Positions 47,068 to 56,900 of a stretch of 64,000 nucleotides of DNA are shown piece by piece. The stretch lies in the NCBI RefSeq assembly GCF_020171625.1, contig NZ_JAIUZY010000003.1, forward strand, positions 248,001-312,000. Direction: 5' to 3'. The notes beneath the pieces were generated by a model. That model had not been told where the DNA came from and ran no database searches. It worked only from the letters and a program-made list of their open reading frames with translations. The position numbers were made by a program, and so were the translations under genes. The DNA is from Salipiger bermudensis (GTDB taxonomy: Bacteria > Pseudomonadota > Alphaproteobacteria > Rhodobacterales > Rhodobacteraceae). Positions within the stretch are counted from its first letter, which is position 1; every line of letters begins with the position of its first letter.

Positions 47068-50058
47068 ATGTGCGCCGAAACGCCTGACTACAAGGACACG
47101 CTGAACCTTCCCAAGACCGACTTCCCGATGCGCGCGGGCCTGCCCAAGCGCGAACCGGAGTGGCTGGAGCGCTGGGAAAACATCGGCATCTACGACCGCC
47201 TGCGCGAGAAAGGCGCCGAGCGCCCGCCGTTCACCCTGCATGACGGCCCGCCCTACGCCAACGGTCACCTGCATATCGGTCACGCGCTGAACAAGACGAT
47301 CAAGGACATGATCGTGCGCAGCCACCAGATGATGGGCCACGAGGCGCGCTACGTGCCGGGCTGGGATTGTCACGGCCTGCCGATCGAGTGGAAGATCGAA
47401 GAGCAGTACCGCGCCAAGGGCAAGAACAAGGACGAGGTCCCGGTGATCGACTTCCGGCAGGAATGCCGCAAGTTCGCCGAAGGCTGGGTCGACATCCAGC
47501 GCGACGAGTTCAAGCGCCTCGGGATCACCGGCAACTGGGCCGATCCCTACCTGACGATGAACTACCACGCCGAGCGCGTCATCGCCGAGGAGTTCATGAA
47601 GTTCCTCACCACCGGCACGCTCTACCAGGGCTCCAAGCCGGTGATGTGGTCGCCGGTCGAGAAGACGGCGCTGGCCGAGGCCGAGGTCGAGTATCACGAC
47701 AAGGAGAGCTTCACCATCTGGGTGAAGTTCAGGGTCAGCGCATACAACGCCCCCGAGGTCGACCGCGCCAGCGAGGAAGAGAGCGACGATGAGCGTCAGG
47801 CCGCGGTCAGCGCCGCGCAGGCGGCGCATGACAAGTTCCTCGGCGCCTACGTGGTGATCTGGACCACCACGCCCTGGACCATGCCCTCGAACAAGGCCGT
47901 CGTCTACGGCGAGGACTTCCAGTACGGGCTCTACGAGGTCACCGACACGCCCGAGGAATGCTGGGCCGCCAAGGGCGAGCGCTACATCCTCGCCGACAAG
48001 CTCGCGGCGCAGACCTTCGCCCGCGCCCGCCTTGACGAAAGCCAGTGGACGCGTGTCTCGGACGTGACCCCGCACCAGCTTGCCGCGATGACGCTGCAGC
48101 ACCCGCTGGCCGGAGCCGAAGGCGGCGAAGGCGAGTGGGACGCGCCGCGCGACTTCCGCGCCGCGCCCTTCGTCACTGACGAGGAAGGCACCGGCTTCGT
48201 GCACTGCGCGCCGTCGCACGGCATGGAGGAGTTCGAGCTCTACCGCGATCTGGGGATGCTCAAGCAGGTCATCACCTACAACGTCATGGAAGACGGCTCC
48301 TTCCGCGAGGATCTGCCGTTCTTCGGCGGCAAGATGATCCTCAAGCCGAACGGCAAGGAAGGCGACGCCAACAAGGCCGTCATCGACAAGCTGACCGAGG
48401 TCGGCGGGCTGCTGGCCCGTGGCAAGATCAAGCACTCCTACCCGCACAGCTGGCGCTCCAAGGCGCCGGTGATCTTCCGCAACACGCCGCAATGGTTCGC
48501 TGCCATCGACCGCCCCGTGGGCGACGGTCAGGACGCGTACGGCACCTCGATCCGCGAGCGCTCGCTGCGCTCGATCGACGAGCTGGTGAAGTTCACCCCG
48601 CAATCGGGCCGCAACCGCCTCTATTCGATGATCGAGAGCCGTCCGGACTGGGTGCTGTCGCGCCAGCGCGCCTGGGGCGTGCCGCTGACCTGCTTCGTCA
48701 AGAAGGGCGCCCTGCCCACCGACGAGGACTTCCTGCTGCGCGATCCGGCGGTCAATGCCCGCATCTGCGAGGCCTTCGAGGCCGAGGGCGCGGATTGCTG
48801 GTATGCCGAGGGCGCCAAGGAGCGCTTCCTCGGATCCGACTACGCGGCGGACGAGTGGGAGCAGGTCTTCGACGTGCTCGACGTCTGGTTCGACAGCGGC
48901 TCGACCCACGCCTTCGTGCTGCGCGACCGCGAGGACGGCACCGCCGACGGCATCGCCGATGTCTACATGGAGGGCACCGACCAGCACCGCGGCTGGTTCC
49001 ACTCCTCGATGCTGCAGGCCTGCGGCACCATCGGCCGCGCCCCCTATCGCAACGTGGTGACGCATGGCTTCACGCTGGACGAGAAGGGCAACAAGATGTC
49101 CAAGTCGCTCGGCAACACCATCGTCCCCGAAGAGGTGGTGAAGCAGTACGGCGCCGACATCCTGCGGCTCTGGGTGGCCCAGACCGACTACACCGCCGAC
49201 CAGCGCATCGGGCCCGAGATCCTCAAGGGCGTGGCCGACAGCTACCGCCGCCTGCGCAACACCATGCGCTTCATGCTGGGCGCGCTTGGGCACTTCTCGG
49301 AAGATGACCGGGTCGCTCCCGAAGACATGCCCGAGCTCGAGCGCTGGGTGCTGCACCGTCTCGCCGAGCTCGACGTCAAGGTGCAGGAAGGCTACCGCAG
49401 CTACGACTTCCAGTCGGTGTTCCAGTCGGTCTTCACCTTCTGCACCGTGGACCTGTCGGCCTTCTACTTCGACATCCGCAAGGACGCGCTCTATTGCGAC
49501 GGCGACACCGAGCGCCGCCGCGCCGCGCGCACGGTGATGGACCTCCTGTTCCACCGCCTGACCAGCTGGCTGGCGCCGATCCTCGTCTTCACCATGGAAG
49601 ACGTCTGGCTCGACCGCTTCCCCGGCGAGCAGAGCTCGATCCACCTGCAGGACTTCCCCGAAACGCCGGCAAGCTGGCGCGACGAGGCGCTCGCCGACAA
49701 GTGGGCCAAGGTCCGCGCCGCCCGGCGTGCGGTGACCGCGGCGTTGGAAATCCAGCGCACCGACAAGGTGATCGGCGCCTCGCTCGAGGCGGCACCCATC
49801 GTGCACGTGGAAGATGCCGAGATGCTCGCGGCGCTCAAGACCGTGACCTTCGCGGATCTCTGCATCACGTCGGGCATCCGCCTGACCGCCGATCCCGCCC
49901 CGCAGGAGGCCTTCCGCATGGCCGAGGTGCCGGGCGTCGGCGTGGTGTTCGAGAAGGCCGATGGTGAGAAGTGCCAGCGCTGCTGGAAGATCCTCCCCGA
50001 CGTGGGCACCCATGCCCACCCGGCGACCTGCGCGCGCTGCGACGCCGCGCTGGACTGA
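47068..50058 (+). CDS. ileS: isoleucyl-tRNA synthetase
   Basis: Charges tRNA-Ile and edits valine. The 996-residue class I synthetase has HIGH at residues 69-72 and KMSKS at about 676-680. The CP1 editing domain shows WTTTPWTMPSNKA and the GTGFVHCAPSHG segment. A C-terminal zinc finger (CQRCW, CARC) marks the bacterial IleS1 type. The ATG begins MCAETPDYKDTLNLPKTDFPM. A clear terminator follows at 50115. Confidence 0.98.
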   Translation: MCAETPDYKDTLNLPKTDFPMRAGLPKREPEWLERWENIGIYDRLREKGAERPPFTLHDGPPYANGHLHIGHALNKTIKDMIVRSHQMMGHEARYVPGWDCHGLPIEWKIEEQYRAKGKNKDEVPVIDFRQECRKFAEGWVDIQRDEFKRLGITGNWADPYLTMNYHAERVIAEEFMKFLTTGTLYQGSKPVMWSPVEKTALAEAEVEYHDKESFTIWVKFRVSAYNAPEVDRASEEESDDERQAAVSAAQAAHDKFLGAYVVIWTTTPWTMPSNKAVVYGEDFQYGLYEVTDTPEECWAAKGERYILADKLAAQTFARARLDESQWTRVSDVTPHQLAAMTLQHPLAGAEGGEGEWDAPRDFRAAPFVTDEEGTGFVHCAPSHGMEEFELYRDLGMLKQVITYNVMEDGSFREDLPFFGGKMILKPNGKEGDANKAVIDKLTEVGGLLARGKIKHSYPHSWRSKAPVIFRNTPQWFAAIDRPVGDGQDAYGTSIRERSLRSIDELVKFTPQSGRNRLYSMIESRPDWVLSRQRAWGVPLTCFVKKGALPTDEDFLLRDPAVNARICEAFEAEGADCWYAEGAKERFLGSDYAADEWEQVFDVLDVWFDSGSTHAFVLRDREDGTADGIADVYMEGTDQHRGWFHSSMLQACGTIGRAPYRNVVTHGFTLDEKGNKMSKSLGNTIVPEEVVKQYGADILRLWVAQTDYTADQRIGPEILKGVADSYRRLRNTMRFMLGALGHFSEDDRVAPEDMPELERWVLHRLAELDVKVQEGYRSYDFQSVFQSVFTFCTVDLSAFYFDIRKDALYCDGDTERRRAARTVMDLLFHRLTSWLAPILVFTMEDVWLDRFPGEQSSIHLQDFPETPASWRDEALADKWAKVRAARRAVTAALEIQRTDKVIGASLEAAPIVHVEDAEMLAALKTVTFADLCITSGIRLTADPAPQEAFRMAEVPGVGVVFEKADGEKCQRCWKILPDVGTHAHPATCARCDAALD

Positions 50059-50114
50059 GGCGCAGGCCGCGTCTCATCGGGACGCCGCGGCACGCCTCAC
50101 GAAACGCACCAAGC

Positions 50115-50142
50115 CCCCCGCAGGACGCTGCGGGGGTCTTTT
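50115..50142 (+). terminator. rho-independent terminator of ileS
   Basis: Stem CCCCCGCAG (50115-50123) with CTGCGGGGG (50128-50136), a GACG loop and TCTTTTC. It should end ileS transcription cleanly. Confidence 0.9.
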
Positions 50143-50432
50143 CGTTTCCGCCTCTCCCCGAATGGCCGCAGCACGGTGCCAGACTGCCTGCGTTCTGTGC
50201 AGATCCGCCCCCGGCTGGCCCCAACGCGACGGGCCACGCCCCGTGGCGGCACAAAACCCTTGCCCGAATCCCGCCCCTGCCCGCATGGCTGAAGGGACGC
50301 GGCAACGGCGCCGCACCTGTCTCCCGAATGACCGGGATCGCTGAGCAAAGCTGCTCGATCCGTCGCTTCAGATGATGCGACGTGTCGGCGGCTTTTTTTT
50401 GTGTCTGCCCCCTGCGCATGGAGATCTTCCCG
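50143..50432 (+). other. leader of the SUMT gene with hairpins and a T8 run
   Basis: No supported gene. Two small hairpins, GAGCA/TGCTC (50343-50347/50352-50356) and CGTCGC/GCGACG (50361-50366/50377-50382), are followed by eight T residues at 50393-50400. This ends 32 bp before the SUMT ATG. It could be an attenuator or a terminator of a short leader RNA. I could not match it to a cobalamin riboswitch. Confidence 0.45.
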
Positions 50433-51200
50433 ATGACGCACCCGAAGACCACAGGCCACATCGCCCTCGTCGGCGCCGGACCCGGCGCCCGCGACCTGCT
50501 TACCCTGCGCGCGCTCGAGCGCATCCGCGCCGCCGACGTGCTGCTCTATGACCGGCTGGTCGATCCCGCGATCATCGACCTCGCCCGCCACGGGGCCGAG
50601 CGCATCTATGTCGGCAAGGACGTGGGCGCGTGCAAATGGCCGCAGGGCCGCATCGACCGGCTGATCGTCGCTAGGGCGAAGCTCGGGCTGCGGGTGGTGC
50701 GGCTGAAATCCGGCGACCCGTCGATCTTCGGCCGCGCCTGCGAGGAGATCGCCGCCGCCCGCGCCGCCGGCATCCCGGTTGAGATCGTGCCCGGCATCAC
50801 CGCCGCCTCGGCCGCCGCCGCCAGCATCGGCCGACCACTCACCGAGCGCGGCGAGACCGACACCTTCGTGATCACCACCGGCACCGTCAGGCCCGGCGAC
50901 GCCGCCCCCGACCGCGCCCGCCTTGCCCATCCCGGCACCTCGATGGCGTTCTACATGGCGGTGGAGCGCGCGGCGCAGGTGCAGGCCGACCTGCTGGAGG
51001 GCGGCGCCCCCGCCGCCTGCCCGGTCGAGATCGTGACCCGCGCCAGCACCCCAGAGGAGCGCCACGTCGCGACCACGCTGGGTGCGCTCTCGGAGACCAT
51101 CGCGTCGGAGGACATCGCCAACCCCGCGATCCTGTTCATCCGCTACCCGAAATCGCTCGCCCGCGCGCTGGCGGGCACGGGCGCGGTCATCGCGGCCTGA
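50433..51200 (+). CDS. cobA: uroporphyrinogen-III C-methyltransferase (SUMT)
   Basis: Methylates uroporphyrinogen III at C2 and C7 to precorrin-2, the branch point to sirohaem and cobalamin. The 255-residue product has the family motifs LVGAGPGARDLLTLRALE, VLLYDRLVD, VRLKSGDPSIFGR and GITAASAAAA. It is the stand-alone form without the CysG dehydrogenase/ferrochelatase part. The start at 50433 has GGAG 9 bp upstream; an ATG five codons earlier is possible. No other cobalamin or sirohaem gene is nearby. Confidence 0.93.
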   Translation: MTHPKTTGHIALVGAGPGARDLLTLRALERIRAADVLLYDRLVDPAIIDLARHGAERIYVGKDVGACKWPQGRIDRLIVARAKLGLRVVRLKSGDPSIFGRACEEIAAARAAGIPVEIVPGITAASAAAASIGRPLTERGETDTFVITTGTVRPGDAAPDRARLAHPGTSMAFYMAVERAAQVQADLLEGGAPAACPVEIVTRASTPEERHVATTLGALSETIASEDIANPAILFIRYPKSLARALAGTGAVIAA

Positions 51201-51218
51201 GCCTGTTCGGGGCTGCGC

Positions 51219-51806
51219 TCAGAGCGCGCCCTTGGTCGAGGGGATGGCATCGCCCTTGCGCGGATCGGGCTCAACCGCCTCGCGCAGCGCGCGGGCCACG
51301 GCCTTGAAGGCGGCCTCGGCGATGTGGTGCGAGTTGAACCCGTGTAGCTGATCGACGTGCAGCGTGATGCCGCCATGGGTCGCCAGCGCCTGAAAGAACT
51401 CGCGCACGAGTTCGCAGTCGAAGCTGCCGATCTTCTCGGTGGGGAAGGCGACGTTCCAGATCAGGAACGGCCGCGCCGAGAGATCCAGCGCGGCGCGCAC
51501 CTGCGCATCGTCCATCGGCAGGTGGCAGGAGCCGTAGCGGCGGATTCCGCGCTTGTCGCCGAGCGCCTTGACCAGCGCCTGCCCGATGGCGATGCCGGTG
51601 TCCTCGACTGTGTGGTGATCGTCGATATGGTAGTCGCCCTCGGCGCGGATTGTCATGTCGATCAGCGAGTGCCGCGACAGCTGGTCCAGCATGTGATCGA
51701 AGAAGCCCACGCCGGTCTGGTTGTCGTAGAGGCCGCTGCCGTCGAGATCGATGCCGACCTCGATCGCGGTTTCGGCGGTCTTGCGGCTGATGCTGGCCTT
51801 GCGCAT
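51219..51806 (-). CDS. hisB: imidazoleglycerol-phosphate dehydratase
   Basis: The sixth step of histidine synthesis, a manganese-dependent dehydration. The 195-residue monofunctional form has both metal-binding [16 protein letters not shown] and [17 protein letters not shown], plus [21 protein letters not shown] precedes the ATG. It is the first or only gene of its unit here; hisH/hisA usually follow in relatives but are not adjacent on this strand. It is convergent with the SUMT gene. Confidence 0.97.
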   Translation of the reverse strand: MRKASISRKTAETAIEVGIDLDGSGLYDNQTGVGFFDHMLDQLSRHSLIDMTIRAEGDYHIDDHHTVEDTGIAIGQALVKALGDKRGIRRYGSCHLPMDDAQVRAALDLSARPFLIWNVAFPTEKIGSFDCELVREFFQALATHGGITLHVDQLHGFNSHHIAEAAFKAVARALREAVEPDPRKGDAIPSTKGAL

Positions 51807-51927
51807 GGGCGTTCTCCTCGGCTGTCGGGGCGCTTATAGGCGCGGTCGCGGCGCGCGCCAAGCGGCGTGCCGGCGCATCTTGTGAAGGCGTGGCGTCTGT
51901 GCCAGCTTGCGCCCGAAGGAGACCCCC

Positions 51928-52167
51928 ATGACCACCTGCGTTTTCGTCCAGATCCGCTGCACCCCCGGCACCACCTACAAGGTGGCGGAAGAGATCGCGC
52001 TGCGCGAGATCCACTCGGAGCTCTATTCGACCTCGGGCGAGTGGGATCTGCTGGTCAAGCTCTACATCCCCGAAGGCGCCGATGTGGGACACTACATCAA
52101 CGAGCAGCTCGCCGATGTGCCGGGGATCGAGCGCACCCTCACCACGCTGACCTTCAAGGCGTTCTGA
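51928..52167 (+). CDS. stand-alone Lrp/AsnC ligand-binding (RAM) domain protein
   Basis: A 79-residue protein made only of the AsnC-type effector-binding domain (CVFVQIRCTPGTTYKVAEEI, GEWDLLVKLYIPEG, VPGIERTLTTLTFKAF). It lacks the helix-turn-helix. Such SARD-like proteins assemble as ring oligomers and bind amino acids, so a direct DNA role is unlikely. GAAGGAG sits before the ATG. A full Lrp-type regulator (putR) lies 440 bp away on the other strand and could, in principle, form mixed oligomers. Confidence 0.88.
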   Translation: MTTCVFVQIRCTPGTTYKVAEEIALREIHSELYSTSGEWDLLVKLYIPEGADVGHYINEQLADVPGIERTLTTLTFKAF

Positions 52168-52396
52168 GCGCGTTTTCGGCGCGCCCTCCCCACATCTCAG
52201 ACGCAGTGTGCCGCGAACTGCGGTGAACGCGGATCAGCCCGCCGCCACCGTCCCAGCGGTGTTGTCGAACAATTCCCTGCCCTGCGCTGCGAGGTTTTCG
52301 AGGCTGACGGGGCAGCCGTCGTCTTCGCCCCGGTTCGGATCGCTAAATCTCGCGCGCCGGACCGAACGCGCACGCTCTAAACCCTACAGGAGATGC

Positions 52397-52481
52397 TGGT
52401 GCGGGCGGCGGGACTCGAACCCGCACGGGCCAGGCCCTAGCGATTTTAAGTCGCTTGTGTCTACCATTCCACCACGCCCGC
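52397..52481 (-). tRNA. tRNA-Leu (UAA)
   Basis: A class II tRNA on the minus strand. Acceptor stem GCGGGCG/CGCCCGC, the anticodon arm with a seven-base loop CTTAAAA (anticodon UAA), a long variable arm GGGCC/GGCCC and the T-loop GTTCGAGTC are all visible. The discriminator A and the CCA end are encoded. It reads UUA and, by wobble, UUG codons. Confidence 0.95.
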
Positions 52482-52609
52482 ACGGCGTGCCCCGATGCCT
52501 CTACCGCCCGAGACCGGCGGTGACAACGCTCTTCCCGCGCAGGCGGGGCCAAAATGACCGCGCCGTGGCATTCCGGATCGAAGCCCCCAACGCGATCTGC
52601 CGCAGCGCC

Positions 52610-53098
52610 TCAGGCACTCGCCCCCGGCGGGCGCGCGAGACCGTCCTCCTTGACCGCCTGCATCGCCACGTAGGTCGAGGTGGTCGAGACATGCGGCAGG
52701 GTCGAGATCTTCTCGGCCAGCACCCGGCGATAGCTGCGCATGTCGGCGGTGCGCACCTTCAGCAGGTAGTCGAAATTCCCGGCGATCAGATGCACCTGCT
52801 CGATCTCGGGGATCGCCGCCACCGCCGCGTTGAACGCCTCGAGCGAGGCTTCGCGGGTGTCGAGCATCCGCACCTCGACAAAGGCCACGTGATCGAGCCG
52901 CAGCCGGATCGGATCGAGGATCGCGCGGTAACCGCGGATCACCCCCAGCTCTTCCAGCCGGCGCAGGCGGGCCTGCGTGGGGCTTTTCGACAGCCCGATG
53001 CGACGGGCGAGCTCGGTGATCGAGATTCGCCCCTCGGCTGCTAGGGTGGTCAGAATCGCGCGGTCGAACCGGTCGTACTCTTCGTAGTCATCTTGCAT
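52610..53098 (-). CDS. putR: Lrp/AsnC family regulator, probable PutR
   Basis: A 162-residue regulator with an N-terminal winged helix-turn-helix (about 10-55: ITELARRIGLSKSPTQARLRRLEEL) and a C-terminal RAM domain (about 75-150: VEVRMLDTREASLEAF, IAGNFDYLLKVRTADM). It lies divergently from putA with a 106-bp shared region. In alphaproteobacteria such PutR proteins activate putA in response to proline. The role is inferred from this arrangement. Confidence 0.9.
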   Translation of the reverse strand: MQDDYEEYDRFDRAILTTLAAEGRISITELARRIGLSKSPTQARLRRLEELGVIRGYRAILDPIRLRLDHVAFVEVRMLDTREASLEAFNAAVAAIPEIEQVHLIAGNFDYLLKVRTADMRSYRRVLAEKISTLPHVSTTSTYVAMQAVKEDGLARPPGASA

Positions 53099-53204
53099 GG
53101 GTTTTCCCCGGATATTCGGTCGTTTTGATGCGCCTAAAGTTACTCTTAAGGCAAACAGCCTTCACGAACCACTCTATGTTGGCAAAAATCACCGGAGACG
53201 CCGA
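53099..53204. promoter_or_regulatory. shared putR/putA regulatory region
   Basis: The only intergenic space between the divergent putR and putA genes. Its first 70 bp are A/T-richer than the surroundings, as expected for Lrp-type sites. I could not define single boxes with confidence. Confidence 0.5.
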
Positions 53205-56200
53205 ATGCCCAAGGACATTGCCCCCGATCTGCGCCATCTGATCGACCAGAACACCTATGCCGACGAGGCCGAGACCGTCGCCCGGCTGCGCGAACAGGCG
53301 GCGCTCTCGCCCGCCGAGCGCGCCGAGATCGGTGACCGCGCCGCCGGCCTCGTGACCCGCATCCGCAGCAGCACCAAGCCCGGCATGATGGAAGTGTTCC
53401 TCGCCGAGTACGGCCTCTCGACCGACGAGGGCATCGCGCTGATGTGCCTTGCCGAGGCGCTGCTGCGCGTGCCCGACGCTGAGACCATCGATGCGCTGAT
53501 CGAAGACAAGATCGCGCCTTCGGACTGGGGCAAGCACATGGGGCGCTCGACCTCGCCGCTGGTCAATGCCTCGACCTGGGCGCTGATGCTCACCGGCAAG
53601 GTGCTCGACCCGCAAAAGCGTCCCGGTCCTGCAGGCCACCTGCGCAACGCCATGAAGCGCCTCGGAGAGCCGGTGATCCGCACCGCCGTGGGTCGCGCCA
53701 TGAAGGAGATGGGCGCGCAGTTCGTCCTCGGCGAGACCATCGAGAAGGCGATGAAGCGCGGCAGCGCAATGGAGGCCAAGGGCTACACCTACAGCTACGA
53801 CATGCTGGGCGAGGCCGCCCGCACCGAGCAGGACGCGCTGCGCTACCTCGATGCCTATTCGAAGGCGATCTCTGCCATCGCCAAAGCCGCAACGGCCAAG
53901 GACACCCGCGACAATCCCGGCATCTCGGTGAAGCTCTCGGCGCTTTATGCGCGCTACGAGGAGGGCCAGTCCGAGGCGGTGATGGAGGTGCTCGTGCCGC
54001 GCCTGCTGCGCCTGTGCCAAGAGGCCAAGACCGCCGGTATCGGGCTCAACATCGACGCCGAGGAGGCCGACCGCCTGTCGCTGTCGCTTGACGTGATCGG
54101 GCGCGCCTTCGCCTCGCCCACGCTGGCCGGCTGGCACGGCTTCGGCGTGGTGGTGCAGGCCTACGGGCTGCGCGCCGCCGAGACCATCGACTGGCTCTAC
54201 GCGCTGGCCGAGGCGCATGACCGCCGCATCATGGTGCGGCTGGTGAAAGGCGCCTACTGGGACACGGAGATCAAGCGCGCGCAGGTCATGGGCCTTGCCG
54301 GGTTCCCGGTCTTCACCGCCAAGACCAACACCGACATTTCCTACATCGCCAATGCCCGCAAGCTGCTGGGCATGACCGACCGGATCTATCCGCAATTCGC
54401 CACCCACAACGCCCATACCGTCGCCGCCGTGCTGCACATGGCCGACGACACCGATGCGTTCGAGTTCCAGCGCCTGCACGGCATGGGCGAGACGCTGCAC
54501 TCTCTGGTCAAGGCCGACGCCGGCACCCGCTGCCGGATCTACGCGCCCGTGGGCGCGCATCGCGACCTGCTGGCCTATCTCGTGCGGCGTCTGCTCGAGA
54601 ACGGGGCGAACTCGTCCTTCGTGAACCAGATCGTCGACGAGGAGGTGCCACCCTCGGTGGTGGCCGCCGATCCGTTCGAGGCCGACGACCAGCGCCCCCT
54701 CGCCCGCGGCCCGGAGCTGTTCCACCCCGAGCGCGAGAACTCCAAGGGGTTCGACCTGACTCACCGCCCGACGCTGGCCGAGATCGACGCCGCCCGCGCG
54801 CCGTTCCGCACCGCGCCGTGGCAGGCCGGGCCGATCACCGCCGTCGACGCCCCACTCGGTGCGACCGAGACGGTGCCTAACCCGGCCGATCCGTCCGACG
54901 AGGTGGGCCAGATCACCTGGGCGAGCCCCGAGACCGTCGCCGCCGCTGCCGAGGCAGCGCAGCCGTGGCAGGCCAGCCCCTCGGACCGGGCCGCCGTGCT
55001 TCTCAGGGCCGCCAACCTCTACGAGGACCATTACGGCGAGATCTTCGCGCTGCTTCACCGCGAGGCCGGCAAGACCCAGCTCGACGCCGTGGCCGAGCTG
55101 CGCGAGGCGGTCGACTTCCTGCGCTACTACGCCGCGCGCTCCGACGGGGCGCCGCCGCGCGGGGTCTTCGCCTGCATCTCGCCGTGGAACTTCCCGCTGG
55201 CCATCTTCACCGGCCAGATCGCCGCGGCGCTGGCCACCGGCAACGCCGTGCTGGCCAAACCCGCCGAGCAGACCCCGCTGATCGCGTGGCGCGCGGTGCA
55301 GCTGCTGCACGAGGCCGGGGTGCCGCGCGCGGCGCTGCAACTGCTGCCGGGCGCCGGCGACGTGGGCGCGGCGCTGACCTCGAACCGCCGCGTCTCGGGC
55401 GTCGCCTTCACCGGCTCCACCGACACCGCGCAGATCATCCATCGCGCGATTGCCGAGCACCTCGACCCGGGCACGCCGCTGATTGCCGAGACAGGCGGGC
55501 TCAACGCGATGATCGTCGACAGCACCGCCCTGCCCGAGCAGGCGATCCGCGCCATCGTCGAGTCGGCCTTCCAGTCCGCCGGCCAGCGCTGCTCGGCCCT
55601 GCGCTGCCTCTACGTGCAGGAAGACATCGCCCCGCATTTCATCGAGATGCTGGAAGGCGCGATGGAGGCGCTGCATCCCGGCCAGCCATGGGATCTCTCG
55701 ACAGATCTCGGACCGGTGATCGACGCCGAAGCGCATGACGGCATCCACGCCTATGTGGAGGCCGCCCGCGCCGAGGGCCGGCTGATAAAGCAGATCGACG
55801 TGCCGCGCTCGGGGCATTTCATCGGCCCGGCGCTGATCCGGGTCGGCGGCATCGGGGAGCTCGAACGCGAGATCTTCGGCCCGGTGCTGCATCTTGCCAC
55901 CTTCAAGGCCGATGAGCTCGACAGCGTGATCGACGCCATCAATGCCACCGGCTACGGGCTGACCTTCGGGCTGCAGACCCGCATCGACGACCGGGTGCAG
56001 CACGTGACCGAGCGGGTCGAGGCCGGCAACCTCTACGTCAACCGCAACCAGATCGGTGCCATCGTCGGCAGCCAGCCCTTCGGCGGCGAAGGCCTCTCGG
56101 GCACTGGTCCCAAGGCCGGCGGGCCGCTCTATTGCGACCGCTTCCGCCGCCACGCCCCCGGCCACGCGCCGGGCAACTGGTCGACTGCGGAGCTGCCCGC

Positions 56201-56633
56201 GCGCCTTGCGGCGGCGATCGACGGCGCCGGACCCGGCGCGGCACCCAAGCTCACCGAGCTGCCCGGGCCGACCGGCGAGGCCAACCAGTACACCAGCTTC
56301 GCCCGGCCCCCGGTGCTCTGCCTCGGGCCGGGCTCGGACTGCGCCGCGGCGCAGGCCGAGGCGGTGCGCAAGCTGGGCGGTGTCGCGGTGACCACGCAGG
56401 GCAAGCTGGCCCCCGAGGCGCTGGCAACGCTCAAGGGCATCTCGGCGGCACTGTGGTGGGGCGACGAAGAAGAGGCGCGCGCCTACCGCGCCGCGCTTGC
56501 CGGACGCGATGGGCCGATCCTGAGCCTGATCACCGGCCTGCCCGACACCGGTCACGCCCGCGCCGAGCGCCATGTCTGCATCGACACCACCGCCTCGGGC
56601 GGCAACGCCGCGCTGCTTGGCGGCAACATGTGA
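53205..56633 (+). CDS. putA: bifunctional proline dehydrogenase / P5C dehydrogenase
   Basis: Oxidises proline to glutamate in two steps: FAD-linked proline dehydrogenase (about 140-450) and NAD-linked P5C dehydrogenase (about 530-1010). The 1142-residue product has VSVKLSALYARY-type and VRLVKGAYWDTEIKRAQ motifs in the first part. The second has SPWNFPLAIFTGQIAAAL, ETGGLNAM and the catalytic cysteine in GQRCSALRC. A C-terminal domain follows, ending GNAALLGGNM. I see no N-terminal ribbon-helix-helix, so putR rather than PutA probably regulates. The ATG has CCGGAGA upstream. The 3' end is tandemly duplicated. Confidence 0.96.
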   Translation: MPKDIAPDLRHLIDQNTYADEAETVARLREQAALSPAERAEIGDRAAGLVTRIRSSTKPGMMEVFLAEYGLSTDEGIALMCLAEALLRVPDAETIDALIEDKIAPSDWGKHMGRSTSPLVNASTWALMLTGKVLDPQKRPGPAGHLRNAMKRLGEPVIRTAVGRAMKEMGAQFVLGETIEKAMKRGSAMEAKGYTYSYDMLGEAARTEQDALRYLDAYSKAISAIAKAATAKDTRDNPGISVKLSALYARYEEGQSEAVMEVLVPRLLRLCQEAKTAGIGLNIDAEEADRLSLSLDVIGRAFASPTLAGWHGFGVVVQAYGLRAAETIDWLYALAEAHDRRIMVRLVKGAYWDTEIKRAQVMGLAGFPVFTAKTNTDISYIANARKLLGMTDRIYPQFATHNAHTVAAVLHMADDTDAFEFQRLHGMGETLHSLVKADAGTRCRIYAPVGAHRDLLAYLVRRLLENGANSSFVNQIVDEEVPPSVVAADPFEADDQRPLARGPELFHPERENSKGFDLTHRPTLAEIDAARAPFRTAPWQAGPITAVDAPLGATETVPNPADPSDEVGQITWASPETVAAAAEAAQPWQASPSDRAAVLLRAANLYEDHYGEIFALLHREAGKTQLDAVAELREAVDFLRYYAARSDGAPPRGVFACISPWNFPLAIFTGQIAAALATGNAVLAKPAEQTPLIAWRAVQLLHEAGVPRAALQLLPGAGDVGAALTSNRRVSGVAFTGSTDTAQIIHRAIAEHLDPGTPLIAETGGLNAMIVDSTALPEQAIRAIVESAFQSAGQRCSALRCLYVQEDIAPHFIEMLEGAMEALHPGQPWDLSTDLGPVIDAEAHDGIHAYVEAARAEGRLIKQIDVPRSGHFIGPALIRVGGIGELEREIFGPVLHLATFKADELDSVIDAINATGYGLTFGLQTRIDDRVQHVTERVEAGNLYVNRNQIGAIVGSQPFGGEGLSGTGPKAGGPLYCDRFRRHAPGHAPGNWSTAELPARLAAAIDGAGPGAAPKLTELPGPTGEANQYTSFARPPVLCLGPGSDCAAAQAEAVRKLGGVAVTTQGKLAPEALATLKGISAALWWGDEEEARAYRAALAGRDGPILSLITGLPDTGHARAERHVCIDTTASGGNAALLGGNM

Positions 56634-56850
56634 GGCGCGGCGGGCGCGGCCCCCTGCCGCGCCCGCGACCGCGCCGCGCTCGCCGGGTGCGACGGGCCGA
56701 TCCTGAGCCCGATCACCGGCCTGCCCGACACCGGCCATGCCCGCGCCGAGCGCCATGTCTGCATCGACGCCACCGCCTCGGGCGGAAACGCCGCGCTGCT
56801 TGGCGGCAACATGTGAGGCGTGGCGGGCGCGGGCCCCTGCCGCGCCCGCT
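56485..56850. repeat. 183-bp tandem duplication of the putA 3' end
   Basis: Unit 1 (56485-56667) holds the last ~49 codons of putA, its stop and a GCGGGCGCGG/CCGCGCCCGC hairpin. Unit 2 (56668-56850) repeats all of it at about 94% by eye. The unit is exactly 61 codons, so unit 2 stays in frame behind the first stop. Only the second hairpin is followed by TTT. Confidence 0.9.
56668..56816 (+). pseudogene. duplicated putA C-terminal remnant
   Basis: Repeats the final PutA residues (matching RAALAG...GNAALLGGNM) and its TGA in the same frame as putA, but separated by the first stop and without a start or ribosome site. It is not expected to be translated except by readthrough. It carries a few replacements relative to unit 1. 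Confidence 0.8.
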
Positions 56851-56900
56851 TTCACGCGTAAGAGCTTGACGCCGCGCGGTTCCGCGCCAAGCTCCTCTCC

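Noticed and set aside
46633-50019. A 1128-codon minus-strand frame opposite ileS
   Set aside because: Shadow of a certain gene, with no motif, start context or family resemblance.
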